This document shows positions 6,717 to 15,550 of a stretch of DNA of 64,000 nt, piece by piece. The DNA is taken from NCBI GenBank assembly GCA_963828405.1, contig CAWHEG010000002.1, forward strand, positions 117,874 to 181,873, read 5' to 3'. The translations under genes and the position numbers were made by a program. Numbering within the stretch: the first letter of the stretch is position 1; the number at the start of each line of letters is the position of its first letter. This DNA comes from JANMJD01 sp963828405. Its GTDB lineage: Bacteria > Actinomycetota > Acidimicrobiia > Acidimicrobiales > Ilumatobacteraceae. Below the pieces are notes generated by a model. That model was not told the DNA's origin and made no database searches. It saw only the letters and a list, made by a program, of their open reading frames with translations.

Positions 6717-9700
6717 TCAGGCGTCGGAGCGGGTCGAGGTGGTCGACAGCACGAGGTTGCGGAGCTGGCGCAGGGCGACCGACAGCGTGGTCAAGTCGAA
6801 CGTGCCGACCCGTCGGATCTCGGAGAAGATGCTGCCGGCACGCTCGACGGCCTTGGCCTGCGAGGTGGCCCACGCGGCGGCATCGCCACCATGGGCGACG
6901 ACATCGGCGGTGAGATCGGCGAGGGCCGACAGCAGGTCGTCGCGCATCGCCGCCCGGGCATGGGTCTGCCAGCGGTCGGCCCACGGCAGGGCGCCGATCG
7001 CATTCCACAGCCAGGTCACGTCGAGCGCCTCGACGAGCTGCCAGTAGGCCTCGGCCGCATCGGTGACCGTCGTTCCGTGGGTCTCGGCCAGTTCGACGAC
7101 GTCGAAGGCCGTGTGCATCAGCGGCCAGATCGCCGACTGCTCGGCCAGCGCCGAGGGCACGCCGGCGACGATCCGCTCGGCGGCCAGCGCCTGGGTCTGC
7201 TCGGCCAGCGGGCCCCGGACGATCGGGGTCAGCTCGGCGAGCAACACCTGCACCCCCGGGCGCAGGGCGGCCACGGTCGCCGCCAGGGCCAGCGGGGGGC
7301 GCCGGTGGCGCAGCAACCACATCACGGCCCGCTCGGCCATCCGCCGGGCCTCCATGTAGAGCCCGAGTTGTACGGTGAGGCCGACCTCGTGGCCGAGGCC
7401 CTCGATCGTCGCCCAGATCGCCGGCAGGCCGAAGATGTCGCGGGCGGCCACCCAGGCGCGCATCACGTCGCCGACCACCGCGCCGGTCTCCTCGGTCATC
7501 CGGTGATCGAAGGTGATCCCCGACAGGTTGACCATCTGGTTGACGACGCATGTGAGCGTGATCTCGGCGCGCAGCGGGTGGTCCAGCAGCTCGGCGGGGA
7601 ACCGGTCGCGGATCGCCGACGGGAAGTAGGCGAGCAGGTCGGGCTCGAAGTAGGCGTCGAGCCCGGCGTCGCGCACCTCCTCGATCTCGGCGATGTCGGC
7701 GTTCTTGGTGTAGGCGAGCAGCACGGCGAACTCGGGCGTGGTCAACCCTCCCCCGGCGGCCTGCCGTTCGGCGAGCTGCTTGTCGGTGGGCAGGAACTCG
7801 ATCGCCCGGTTGAGCCAACCCTCGACCTCGAGCTGGTGGATGTAGCGGGCGTGCACGTTGACCATCGGCGCGGCCTGGGTGCGGGCGATGGCCAGCGCCA
7901 GGGTCTGGGCCTCGTTGTCGGCGAGGACGAGTCGTCCGACCTCGTCGGTCATCTCCTCGAGCAGCTCGTTGCGCTGCTTGAGCGTCATGTCGCCGCCGGC
8001 GACCATCTGGTTGAGCAGGATCTTGATGTTCACCTCGTGGTCGGAGCAGTCGACACCCGCCGAGTTGTCGATCGCGTCGGTGTAGATCAGTCCGCCGGCC
8101 AGGGCGTACTCGACCCGGCCCCGCTGGGTGAAGCCGAGGTTGCCGCCCTCGCCGACCATCCGACAGCGCAGCTGGCCACCGTCGATCCGCAAGCCGTCGT
8201 TGGCCCGGTCGCCGACGTCGGCGTGGCTCTCGGCCGAGGCCTTGACGTAGGTGCCGATCCCGCCGTTCCAGAGCAGGTCGACGGGGGCCCGCAGGATCGC
8301 CGAGATCAGCTCCGTCGGGGCCAGCGCCCGGGCGTCGATCCCGAGCACCGCCCGCGCCTGGTCGGACAGCTCGATGACCTTTGCCGAGCGCGAGAACACC
8401 CCGCCGCCGGCGGAGATCGATGTCGTGTCGTAGTCCGCCCAGCTCGATCGGGGCAGGACGAACAGCCGCTTGCGCTCGGCGAACGCCTGCGCCGGATCGG
8501 GATCCGGATCGATGAACACGTGACGGTGATCGAAGGCGGCGATGAGCTTGAGATGGGCCGACGAGAGCATCCCGTTGCCGAACACGTCACCGCTCATGTC
8601 ACCGATCCCGACGACGGTCAGCGGATCGGTGTCGGCGTTGCGGCCGAGCACGCGGGCATGACGGCGCACGCTCTCCCAGGCACCGCGGGCCGTGATCCCC
8701 ATCGCCTTGTGGTCGTAGCCGACGCTGCCGCCCGAGGCGAACGCGTCGCCCAGCCAGAAGGCGTAGCGGGCCGACAGCTCGTTGGCGATGTCGGAGAACG
8801 TGGCCGTGCCCTTGTCGGCAGCGACGACGAGGTATGCGTCGTCGTCGTCGTAGCGGACCACCTGGGGCGGCGGGACGACCGCCCCGCCGACGATGTTGTC
8901 GGTCACGTCGAGCAGACCGGACACGAAGATGCGGTAGCACTCCACGACCTCGGCACGCAGCGCGTCACCATCGGTCGGCGGGCGCTTGACCACGAACCCG
9001 CCCTTGGCCCCGACGGGCACGATCAGCGCGTTCTTGACCATCTGGGCCTTCATCAGCCCGAGCACCTCGGTGCGGAAGTCCTCCCGGCGGTCGCTCCAGC
9101 GCAGACCGCCACGGGCGACCCGGCCGCCGCGCAGGTGCACCCCCTCGACCCGCGGCGAGTAGACCCAGATCTCGAACATCGGGCGGGGAAGCGGCAGGTC
9201 CGGAATCATCGTCGGATCGAGCTTGAACGCCACCGAACTGCGGTACGGCCCGGTTGCGGACTCGAGGCTGGTGTGGTCGGGCGACCGGTACGCGTTGGTC
9301 CGCAGTGTCGCCTCGACGAGGCCGAGCATCGCCCGGCCGATGCGGTCCTCGTCCAGGTTCGGCACGGCGTCGAGCGCCTGGGCGAGGTTCGCCCGCACCG
9401 CCGCGACGGCGGCAGTCCGGTCACCGCTGCGGTGGGGGTCGAAGCGGGCGGCGAACAACTCGGCGAGCATCTGGGCGATCGCCGGATAGGTGGCCAGCGC
9501 CGACTCCACCGCCTGTTGGCTGAACGGGAAACCGGTCTGGCGCAGGTACTTGGCGTACGCCCGCAGGATCGTGACCTGCCGGCCGCTCAGACCGGCGACG
9601 AGCACCAGGCGGTTGAAACCGTCGTTGTCGATCTCGCCGCGGAACAACGCCTCGAAGGTGCTGCGCAGCTCGTCGCCGCGTTCCTCGCTGAGCTCGACAC

Positions 9701-11486
9701 CCTCGGGCAGCCGTACCCCGATGTCATAGGCCCAGGCGCGCTGGTCGCCGGCGAGGCGGAACTCGAAGGGACGCTCGTCGACGACGGCCACCCCGAGGTT
9801 CTCGAGCAGCGGCAGCACCGACGACAGCGTGACCGGCTCACCGGCGCGGTAGACCTTGAAGCGCCGCTCGGCCGGAGGGTCCTCGACCCGACGCTGGATC
9901 GCGGTGTCGAACGACGTCGCACTCAGGCCCACGAGCCTGGCCAGATCGCTGACCGCGATACGCGGGTCGGTGACGGCCTGGTAGTCGGCCGGCACGATCC
10001 CACCCACGGCGTTGAGCAGTTCGCGGGCCCGCTGCTCGCCGTACCCGGCGGTCAGCTCCCGCTCCAGGCGATCCGTCCACCGTGTGGTCAACGCGTCGAT
10101 GCGGGCCTCGAGATCGTCGCGGCTGGGCAACGGCTCGCCACCCGAGGCCCGGCGCACCACGACGTGGATGCGGGCGAGGGCTGAGGCCCCGACCGACGTG
10201 TCGTGCTCCACCTGGTCACCACCGAACGCCTCGCGGACCGCCTCGGCGACGACACCGGCGGTGTCGCCCGAGAAGCGGTTGCGGGGCAGGTAGATCAGGC
10301 AGCTCACGTACCGTCCACCGGGCTCGACGACCGGGATGACGCGCACGATCTGGCGCTCGTTGATCCCCACGATCACCGACACCACCTCGAGCAGCTCCCC
10401 GATGCCGATCTCGATCAGCAGGTCGCGGGGCAGCGATTCGAGCGCGCCGCGCAGTGCCCGGCCGGAATGGCTCTCGGGCGGGAACTCCGAGCGCGAGAGC
10501 ACCGCGTCGACCTTGTCGCGCATCCACGGCGTGTCGGTGACGCTCTCGCGGTAGGCGGCGGCCGAGAAGAGCCCGAGGATCCGCTCCTCGGCGATCACCC
10601 GACCGGCATCGTCGACCCGACGGATCGCCACGCACGTCATTCGTGCCGGCCGGTGGACGGTGCTCCGCCGATCGCTGCGGCTGATGGCGATCAGCTCGTT
10701 ACCCGGCACCATCGGCGGGTCGACCAGCGAGGTCTGGCGGCACAGCCCGAGCGCGCCCGATTCGTCCATGTGGAGGACGCCGTCCGCGGCGACGTCGTAC
10801 CGGGCGACACCGAGGAAGACGAAGCGGCGGCGGGTCATCCAGGTCAGGAACTCGACCAGCGGCGCGGCATCGGACGACCGGGGACCGACCTCGAGTTCGT
10901 GGGCGACGGCGAGCACCCGGGCCCGCATCGCGTCGACGTCGTCGACGGCCTGGCGCACGTCGGCGAGCGCCCGGTGCAACTCGGCTCCCAGTGTGCGGGC
11001 GACGGCGGACGGGCACCGATCGACCTCGAACAGCATCCACGCCTCGACACGCCCGCCGACCTCGGGGAACCCGGCGAGCTCGCCGGCCGCCGTCCGGCTG
11101 ACGTCGAGCATCGGGTGGATCGTCAGGTGGATGCCCAGGGTGTGGCGGGCGAGCACCATTCGAACGGAATCGACGAGGAAGGGCATGTCGTCGGTCACGA
11201 TCATCACGACGGTGTGGGCCGACTGCCAGCCGTCGGAGCCGACGGTCGGGTTGACGATCGAGACGGCCGGCTGACCAGCGGCCCGCAGTTGACCCAATCG
11301 GAAGTGACTGATCGCCGCGCCGTAGAGATCGGCAGCCGATCGGCGCGTCAGGTCGACTGGATCGCAGTCCTCCAGATACAGGGTGATGAACTCGCGACCG
11401 AGTTCACGCAGCACCGGGTCCAGCCGTTCGCCGGCCAGAGCGGCCACCCGCTGGACGGCTTGCGTCCCGTGTGCATCCGTGGACAT
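6717..11486 (-). CDS. gdh: NAD-specific glutamate dehydrogenase, large (GDH2) type
   Basis: A very large (1589-residue) NAD-dependent glutamate dehydrogenase converting glutamate to 2-oxoglutarate and ammonium. The length matches the roughly 1600-residue bacterial GDH family. The N-terminal half carries ACT-like regulatory domains. The catalytic core around residues 820-1200 contains RGGLRWSDRREDFRTEVLGL, then VGAKGGFV with the active-site lysine, and GIGDMSGDVFGNGML in the Rossmann part. I chose the ATG at 11486 (MSTDAHGTQA) because a GGGAGG stretch lies about 10 bases upstream; an open frame extends some 125 codons further but shows no family resemblance. It is divergent from the VIT gene. 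Activity in this family is usually under allosteric control. Confidence 0.95.
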   Translation of the reverse strand: MSTDAHGTQAVQRVAALAGERLDPVLRELGREFITLYLEDCDPVDLTRRSAADLYGAAISHFRLGQLRAAGQPAVSIVNPTVGSDGWQSAHTVVMIVTDDMPFLVDSVRMVLARHTLGIHLTIHPMLDVSRTAAGELAGFPEVGGRVEAWMLFEVDRCPSAVARTLGAELHRALADVRQAVDDVDAMRARVLAVAHELEVGPRSSDAAPLVEFLTWMTRRRFVFLGVARYDVAADGVLHMDESGALGLCRQTSLVDPPMVPGNELIAISRSDRRSTVHRPARMTCVAIRRVDDAGRVIAEERILGLFSAAAYRESVTDTPWMRDKVDAVLSRSEFPPESHSGRALRGALESLPRDLLIEIGIGELLEVVSVIVGINERQIVRVIPVVEPGGRYVSCLIYLPRNRFSGDTAGVVAEAVREAFGGDQVEHDTSVGASALARIHVVVRRASGGEPLPSRDDLEARIDALTTRWTDRLERELTAGYGEQRARELLNAVGGIVPADYQAVTDPRIAVSDLARLVGLSATSFDTAIQRRVEDPPAERRFKVYRAGEPVTLSSVLPLLENLGVAVVDERPFEFRLAGDQRAWAYDIGVRLPEGVELSEERGDELRSTFEALFRGEIDNDGFNRLVLVAGLSGRQVTILRAYAKYLRQTGFPFSQQAVESALATYPAIAQMLAELFAARFDPHRSGDRTAAVAAVRANLAQALDAVPNLDEDRIGRAMLGLVEATLRTNAYRSPDHTSLESATGPYRSSVAFKLDPTMIPDLPLPRPMFEIWVYSPRVEGVHLRGGRVARGGLRWSDRREDFRTEVLGLMKAQMVKNALIVPVGAKGGFVVKRPPTDGDALRAEVVECYRIFVSGLLDVTDNIVGGAVVPPPQVVRYDDDDAYLVVAADKGTATFSDIANELSARYAFWLGDAFASGGSVGYDHKAMGITARGAWESVRRHARVLGRNADTDPLTVVGIGDMSGDVFGNGMLSSAHLKLIAAFDHRHVFIDPDPDPAQAFAERKRLFVLPRSSWADYDTTSISAGGGVFSRSAKVIELSDQARAVLGIDARALAPTELISAILRAPVDLLWNGGIGTYVKASAESHADVGDRANDGLRIDGGQLRCRMVGEGGNLGFTQRGRVEYALAGGLIYTDAIDNSAGVDCSDHEVNIKILLNQMVAGGDMTLKQRNELLEEMTDEVGRLVLADNEAQTLALAIARTQAAPMVNVHARYIHQLEVEGWLNRAIEFLPTDKQLAERQAAGGGLTTPEFAVLLAYTKNADIAEIEEVRDAGLDAYFEPDLLAYFPSAIRDRFPAELLDHPLRAEITLTCVVNQMVNLSGITFDHRMTEETGAVVGDVMRAWVAARDIFGLPAIWATIEGLGHEVGLTVQLGLYMEARRMAERAVMWLLRHRRPPLALAATVAALRPGVQVLLAELTPIVRGPLAEQTQALAAERIVAGVPSALAEQSAIWPLMHTAFDVVELAETHGTTVTDAAEAYWQLVEALDVTWLWNAIGALPWADRWQTHARAAMRDDLLSALADLTADVVAHGGDAAAWATSQAKAVERAGSIFSEIRRVGTFDLTTLSVALRQLRNLVLSTTSTRSDA

Positions 11487-11588
11487 TCGAGTGGCCTCCC
11501 GTTTCAAGGGTGCGACGTCGTTGGCGCGCCCTCGTCGGGGACCGAGCGTACTGTCCGGTGTCGCCCTCGGCCCGCGCCACCGGGCCGG

Positions 11589-11594
11589 TATCGT
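11589..11594 (+). promoter_or_regulatory. -10 box (TATCGT) of the VIT-family gene
   Basis: TATCGT lies 7 bases upstream of the GTG at 11602, matching the leaderless spacing seen repeatedly in this window. Confidence 0.5.
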
Positions 11595-11601
11595 CGGGGA
11601 G

Positions 11602-12330
11602 GTGAGCTCCCCGTCCGTCGGTGCCAACCTGCGCGATGCCCATACCGGCCACCGTTCCGTCGCCGGGGGTCTGGCCCGCGCCGCGGTCTTCGGCGTCAGC
11701 GACGGTCTGGTCTCCAACGTGTCGCTGGTCATCGGCTTCGCCGGCTCCGGCGTGGCTGCCTCGGTCGTCCGTCTCGCCGGTCTCGCCGGAGCGGTGTCCG
11801 GCGCGGTGAGCATGGCCGCCGGCGAGTGGGTGTCGATCTCGGCGCAGAACGAGATGGTCAACCGCGAGCTCGAGGTCGAGCGGCGCGAGATCGCCCGTAA
11901 CCCGCGTTCGGAGACGGTCGAACTGACTGCGATCTACGAGGGCCACGGGATGTCGCACGACGTCGCTCGCGAGGCCGCCCACGAGGTGATGCGGTCCCCC
12001 GAGGGCGCCCTGTCCGTCCACGTCCGTGAGGAGCTCGGGGTCGATCCGCATTCGCTGGGCTCCCCGTGGTCGGCGGCCTGGCTGTCGCTGGTCTGCTTCC
12101 TCGTCGGCGCGTTGGCGCCCGTCGTACCGTGGATGATCGGGTCGGGGTCGGGCGCCAAGATCGCCTCGGTGGTCATCGGCGTGGTCGCCGCCGCCGTCGT
12201 CGGGGCGGGCATCGGCATGGTCGCCGAACGCTCGATCGCCCGGTCGACGATCCGCCAGGTCGTCATCCTGTTGATCGCCTGCGGCATCACCTACCTGGTG
12301 GGCAGCGCTCTCGGCGTCGGCGTCTCCTGA
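11602..12330 (+). CDS. VIT1/CCC1-family transporter (iron/manganese)
   Basis: A 242-residue membrane protein of the VIT1/CCC1 family, which move Fe2+ or Mn2+ across membranes. Family hallmarks are GGLARAAVFGVSDGLVSN near the start, then a run ending AGAVSGAVSMAAGEWVS with the conserved Gly-Glu-Trp, and a cytoplasmic acidic helix region (about residues 80-150). Three C-terminal transmembrane segments start near residue 155 (LVCFLVGALAPVVPWMI and on). I chose the GTG at 11602 because it follows a TATCGT box by 7 bases and leaves a short N-terminus typical of the family. It is divergent from gdh, and a strong hairpin follows the stop. Confidence 0.85.
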   Translation: MSSPSVGANLRDAHTGHRSVAGGLARAAVFGVSDGLVSNVSLVIGFAGSGVAASVVRLAGLAGAVSGAVSMAAGEWVSISAQNEMVNRELEVERREIARNPRSETVELTAIYEGHGMSHDVAREAAHEVMRSPEGALSVHVREELGVDPHSLGSPWSAAWLSLVCFLVGALAPVVPWMIGSGSGAKIASVVIGVVAAAVVGAGIGMVAERSIARSTIRQVVILLIACGITYLVGSALGVGVS

Positions 12331-12345
12331 CGCCCGCCCACCAGG

Positions 12346-12368
12346 CGGCCGGCCACTGCGGCCGGCCG
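12346..12368 (+). terminator. GC hairpin after the VIT-family gene
   Basis: A perfect 9-base-pair stem (CGGCCGGCC / GGCCGGCCG) with loop ACTGC lies 15 bases after the stop. There is no T-run; the next promoter begins 10 bases later. Confidence 0.55.
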
Positions 12369-12378
12369 GCGGTTGGGC

Positions 12379-12384
12379 TACCTT
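12379..12384 (+). promoter_or_regulatory. -10 box (TACCTT) of the DUF2237 gene
   Basis: TACCTT stands 6 bases before the ATG at 12391, consistent with leaderless transcription. Confidence 0.5.
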
Positions 12385-12390
12385 CGCCGC

Positions 12391-12750
12391 ATGGCTCTCA
12401 ACGTCCTCGGCACCGAACTGGTGGAGTGCTGCACGTCCCCGATGACCGGCTTCTACCGTGACGGCTACTGCCACACCGGGTCGGAGGACGTCGGCGTCCA
12501 CACGGTCTGCGTCGAGATGACCGAGGAGTTCCTCCGCTTCTCCGTGGCCACGGGGAACGACCTGATCACGCCGATGCCCCAGTTCGGGTTCCCCGGCCTC
12601 CAGCCCGGCGACCACTGGTGCGTGTGCGCCGCCCGTTGGAAGGAGGCCTTCGACGCCGGATCCGCCGCCCCGGTGCGGCTCGAGTCGTGCCACCAGTACT
12701 CGCTCGAGTTCGTCACGATGGCCGAGCTGCGCGCCCACGCCCAGGCATGA
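12391..12750 (+). CDS. DUF2237 family protein
   Basis: A 119-residue soluble protein of the widespread but uncharacterised DUF2237 family. It shows NVLGTELVECCTSPMTGFYR near the start, then DGYCHTG, a segment HTVCVEMTEEFLRFS, then GNDLITP and PGDHWCVCAARW, all conserved in the family and rich in Cys. The function is unknown. I chose the ATG at 12391 rather than one 6 codons upstream because a -10-like box ends just 6 bases before it. The stop overlaps the next gene by 4 bases (ATGA), so the SDR is co-translated. Confidence 0.85.
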   Translation: MALNVLGTELVECCTSPMTGFYRDGYCHTGSEDVGVHTVCVEMTEEFLRFSVATGNDLITPMPQFGFPGLQPGDHWCVCAARWKEAFDAGSAAPVRLESCHQYSLEFVTMAELRAHAQA

Positions 12751-13583
12751 CGACGACGCCGTCCCACGGCCTGCTCGAGGGTTCCATCGCCGTGGTCACC
12801 GGCGGTGCGGCGGGCATCGGCGGCGGGATCTCCCGGCGGCTGGCCGCCCACGGGGCGACGGTCGTGATCAACGATCACGACGAGACGATGCTCACCGCAG
12901 CGATCGACGCGATCACAACGGACGGCGGCCGGGCGATCGCCGCTCCGGGCGACATCCGCGACCTGGCGACCGTCGAGGCGGTGGCCGCCGTCGCCCGCTC
13001 CGTCGACGGCGGGCGAGTCGATGTCCTGGTCAACAACGTCGGCGACTACCGGCCCGCCGGCAGATTCCTGGCCACTTCCGACGAGCAGTGGGATGCGCTC
13101 TACGCCGTCAACCTCCAGCACGTCTTTCGGATGTGCCGGGCGATCGCGCCGGCGATGATCGACGCCGGGCGCGGTTCGATCGTCAACGTCTCGACCGTCG
13201 AGGCGTTCCGCGGCATCCCGAACAACGCCGTCTACTCGGCGTTCAACGCCGGCGTCAACGCCTTCACCCGCAGCCTCGCCGTCGAGCTCGGGTGCCACGG
13301 GGTTCGGGTGAACGCCATCGCCCCGGATCTCGCCGACACCCTCCAGACCCCGGTCGCGGCGATGCTGCGCGGGCGCGATCCGGAGATGATCCGTCACTGG
13401 ATGCCGCTCGGGCGCTGGGGCGAACCCGACGACTACGGCGACGTCGTCGTGTTCCTGGCCAGCGATCTGGCGCGGATGGTCACCGGCCACGTCGTCCCGG
13501 TGGACGGCGGCACGCTGGCCGCCGGCGGCTGGTACCTGCGCCGCGACGGCAAGGGCTGGACCAACCTCCCCGACTCGCCCTGA
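12747..13583 (+). CDS. SDR-family oxidoreductase with the catalytic lysine replaced
   Basis: A 278-residue short-chain dehydrogenase/reductase fold. The cofactor motif TGGAAGIG lies at residues 18-25 and NNVG at 96-99. The catalytic Ser is near 149 and Tyr is 163, but the position four residues after Tyr, normally Lys, is Asn (YSAFN, residue 167). The NAG stabilising motif is also altered. In classical SDRs that lysine lowers the Tyr pKa and holds the nicotinamide ribose, so activity may be reduced or different. The gene is coupled by ATGA overlap to DUF2237. The substrate is unknown. Confidence 0.85.
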   Translation: MTTTPSHGLLEGSIAVVTGGAAGIGGGISRRLAAHGATVVINDHDETMLTAAIDAITTDGGRAIAAPGDIRDLATVEAVAAVARSVDGGRVDVLVNNVGDYRPAGRFLATSDEQWDALYAVNLQHVFRMCRAIAPAMIDAGRGSIVNVSTVEAFRGIPNNAVYSAFNAGVNAFTRSLAVELGCHGVRVNAIAPDLADTLQTPVAAMLRGRDPEMIRHWMPLGRWGEPDDYGDVVVFLASDLARMVTGHVVPVDGGTLAAGGWYLRRDGKGWTNLPDSP

Positions 13584-13586
13584 CAG

Positions 13587-13607
13587 GCCGCTGCGGGGTT
13601 CAGCGGC
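13587..13607. terminator. Bidirectional hairpin between convergent genes
   Basis: A 7-base-pair stem (GCCGCTG / CAGCGGC) with a 7-base loop lies between the SDR stop and the last codons of the convergent amidohydrolase. Confidence 0.4.
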
Positions 13608-14793
13608 GGTGGAACGCCGGGCTGGTCGCGTCGGGTGGTATCTCGACCAGCGGGACGCGGACCTCGTCGAGCGTCGGGCCGACCCGCTCGGCGAGTGGGG
13701 CCAGCTTGTCCAGATCGAAGCCGTAGACCCCGGCGATGTTCTCCGAGAGCATCATCCGCAGCTCCCGCTCCGGCGTGTCGTGGAACGACCGACGGAGGTG
13801 TTCGCGGGTGTACGGCCAGCACGCCTCGTGGTGCGGGTAGTCGCTCCCCCACATCAGTTTGTGGGCACCGATCGTCTTCCACGTCTCGGCCTCCGAGGGC
13901 GCCGGGAAGCTCATCCCCAGCCAGACGTTGCGATCGACGTAGAAGCTCGGCTTCTCGGCCAACCGCGCCTCGACGGGCATGCCCATCTCGCCGATCCGAC
14001 CGTGCTGCATCTGGGCGTGGAACGAGTCCCACTGCTCGATCAGCGGCGGCAGCCACGACGCGCCGATCTCGGTGAGCACGAACTTGAGCGTCGGGAAACG
14101 CTCGAACACGCCCGAGAGCACAAGTGCCGTGAGCGCCCGGCGCGAGTAGAACTGGGTCTCGGCCATCCACATCAGCATCGACGCCGGGTGCTTGCCATAG
14201 TTCGGGGCGCCGCCGCCCGAGTGGTGGTTGACGACGAGGCCGAGCTCCGCGCAGGTGCGCCACAGCGGGTCGTAGTAGGCGGAGTAGAGCGGCTCGATGT
14301 CGGGGCGGTCGGGCGGCGCCCCGGGAATGAGCACCCCGCCACGCAGCCCGTGCTCGGCGATCCACACCGCATCGGCGACGGCGTCGTCGATGTCGTTGAG
14401 GAAGACCTGGCCGATCCCGGCCCGACGATCGGGCTCCTCGGCGCACCAGTCGGCCAGCCAGCGGTTGTGGGCGCGGATCCCGACGAGGCGCAACGGGTAG
14501 TCGGCCGCCGTCGGCTGGGGGGCGATGTGCTGGGCCGTGGGGAAGAACGGCGGGACCGTGTTGGGGAACACGACCTCGCCCACCTGCCCGTCGGCCTCGA
14601 GGTCGCGCATCCGCCGGGCGCTGTCCCAGTTGCGCGATCGACCGTCGTCCTGCAGATCCCGGAACGGGTTCTTGTACTTCCCTCGCCAGGCATCGAACTG
14701 GTCGAGGTACTCGGACTCGAGGTACGAGCGGTAGGTCTCGTGATTGGCCCCAGCGTGGCAGTCGGCCGAGATGAGGGTGAGGTGTTGTGCCAT
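13600..14793 (-). CDS. Amidohydrolase family 2 (ACMSD-like) metal-dependent hydrolase
   Basis: A 397-residue amidohydrolase_2 TIM-barrel enzyme. Metal-site signatures are ADCHAG at residues 10-15, NHHSGGG near 192, and WGSDYPHHE near 305. Relatives include ACMSD-type decarboxylases and many hydrolases encoded in actinobacterial degradation clusters. The substrate cannot be told. A GGAGGAG Shine-Dalgarno lies 5 bases before the ATG at 14793, with a TAGGCT box further upstream, so unlike many neighbours this gene has a true leader. Confidence 0.85.
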   Translation of the reverse strand: MAQHLTLISADCHAGANHETYRSYLESEYLDQFDAWRGKYKNPFRDLQDDGRSRNWDSARRMRDLEADGQVGEVVFPNTVPPFFPTAQHIAPQPTAADYPLRLVGIRAHNRWLADWCAEEPDRRAGIGQVFLNDIDDAVADAVWIAEHGLRGGVLIPGAPPDRPDIEPLYSAYYDPLWRTCAELGLVVNHHSGGGAPNYGKHPASMLMWMAETQFYSRRALTALVLSGVFERFPTLKFVLTEIGASWLPPLIEQWDSFHAQMQHGRIGEMGMPVEARLAEKPSFYVDRNVWLGMSFPAPSEAETWKTIGAHKLMWGSDYPHHEACWPYTREHLRRSFHDTPERELRMMLSENIAGVYGFDLDKLAPLAERVGPTLDEVRVPLVEIPPDATSPAFHRR

Positions 14794-14891
14794 GGGGTCT
14801 CCTCCGTCTCCGCCAGCCTAACGACGACGATCGCCGACGGCGGAGCGATGTCCGCTGACCTACGGCAGTCCCTACCGCAAGGGCCCGAGGT

Positions 14892-15509
14892 TCAGCGGCC
14901 CATCCCGACGACGAGGCCGGCGAGCGCGGCGTGATAGGTGACCATCACCGCCAGTGGTCCCCAGCGCAGCGGGCGCACGAAACGGTTCCAGGCCAGCACG
15001 GAGTCGGAGGCGACGAACATCACCGCGCCGAACGTCAGCCACGACCGGCCCGTGAGCGCCATCACCACGGCCATTGCCGAGATGACGACGAGGTAGGCGA
15101 CGACCGCGGCGGCGAGTGACCCGCTCGATCGGACGATACGCGGCGCAACCATGCCGAGCACCGCCGTGAGCACGACCAGGGTGGCGATCAGCCGATCGGC
15201 GGTCACCCCGATGACCAGTCCCCCGACGCCGAACGCCACGTGTCCGATGAGGAAGGCGACAAGGCCGCCGATGAACCGGTCGACCTGGTCGAGCAGGGCG
15301 ACGTCGCCGACCAGGCAGGCGACGAGCGCGCCGACGAACCACCAGCGCACGCCCTGGGGCCGCGCCGGACCCACGACGGCAGCGACCACCAGCAGGCTCG
15401 TGACCAGCACCTTGCTCACCGCCTGCAGACGGGGCAGGTCACGCGTCCGGGTCATCCAGTTGGCGACGGCGGCCACCGCGGCCCACCCCAGACAGATCCC
15501 GAAGGCCAT
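14892..15509 (-). CDS. YhhN family integral membrane protein (lysoplasmalogenase-like)
   Basis: A 205-residue very hydrophobic protein with about eight membrane helices. The pattern GDVALLDQV(D)RFIGGLVAFLIGHVAF and the later FVASDSVLAWNRF match the YhhN/TMEM86 family, whose characterised members hydrolyse lysoplasmalogen. Whether this bacterium makes plasmalogens is not shown here. It lies between the amidohydrolase and an ABC exporter pair, all on the minus strand; no functional link is evident. Confidence 0.8.
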   Translation of the reverse strand: MAFGICLGWAAVAAVANWMTRTRDLPRLQAVSKVLVTSLLVVAAVVGPARPQGVRWWFVGALVACLVGDVALLDQVDRFIGGLVAFLIGHVAFGVGGLVIGVTADRLIATLVVLTAVLGMVAPRIVRSSGSLAAAVVAYLVVISAMAVVMALTGRSWLTFGAVMFVASDSVLAWNRFVRPLRWGPLAVMVTYHAALAGLVVGMGR

Positions 15510-15550
15510 CGATTCCCTCCCCGCCGCCCCGGCGGGCCGACGCGGCGAAT

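Noticed and set aside
6891..10184. A long open frame of over 1000 codons on the opposite strand of the glutamate dehydrogenase gene
   Set aside because: Its translation is rich in Arg, Gly, His, Asp and Val repeats without domains, as expected for the antisense of GC-rich coding DNA; the minus strand encodes a clear GDH.
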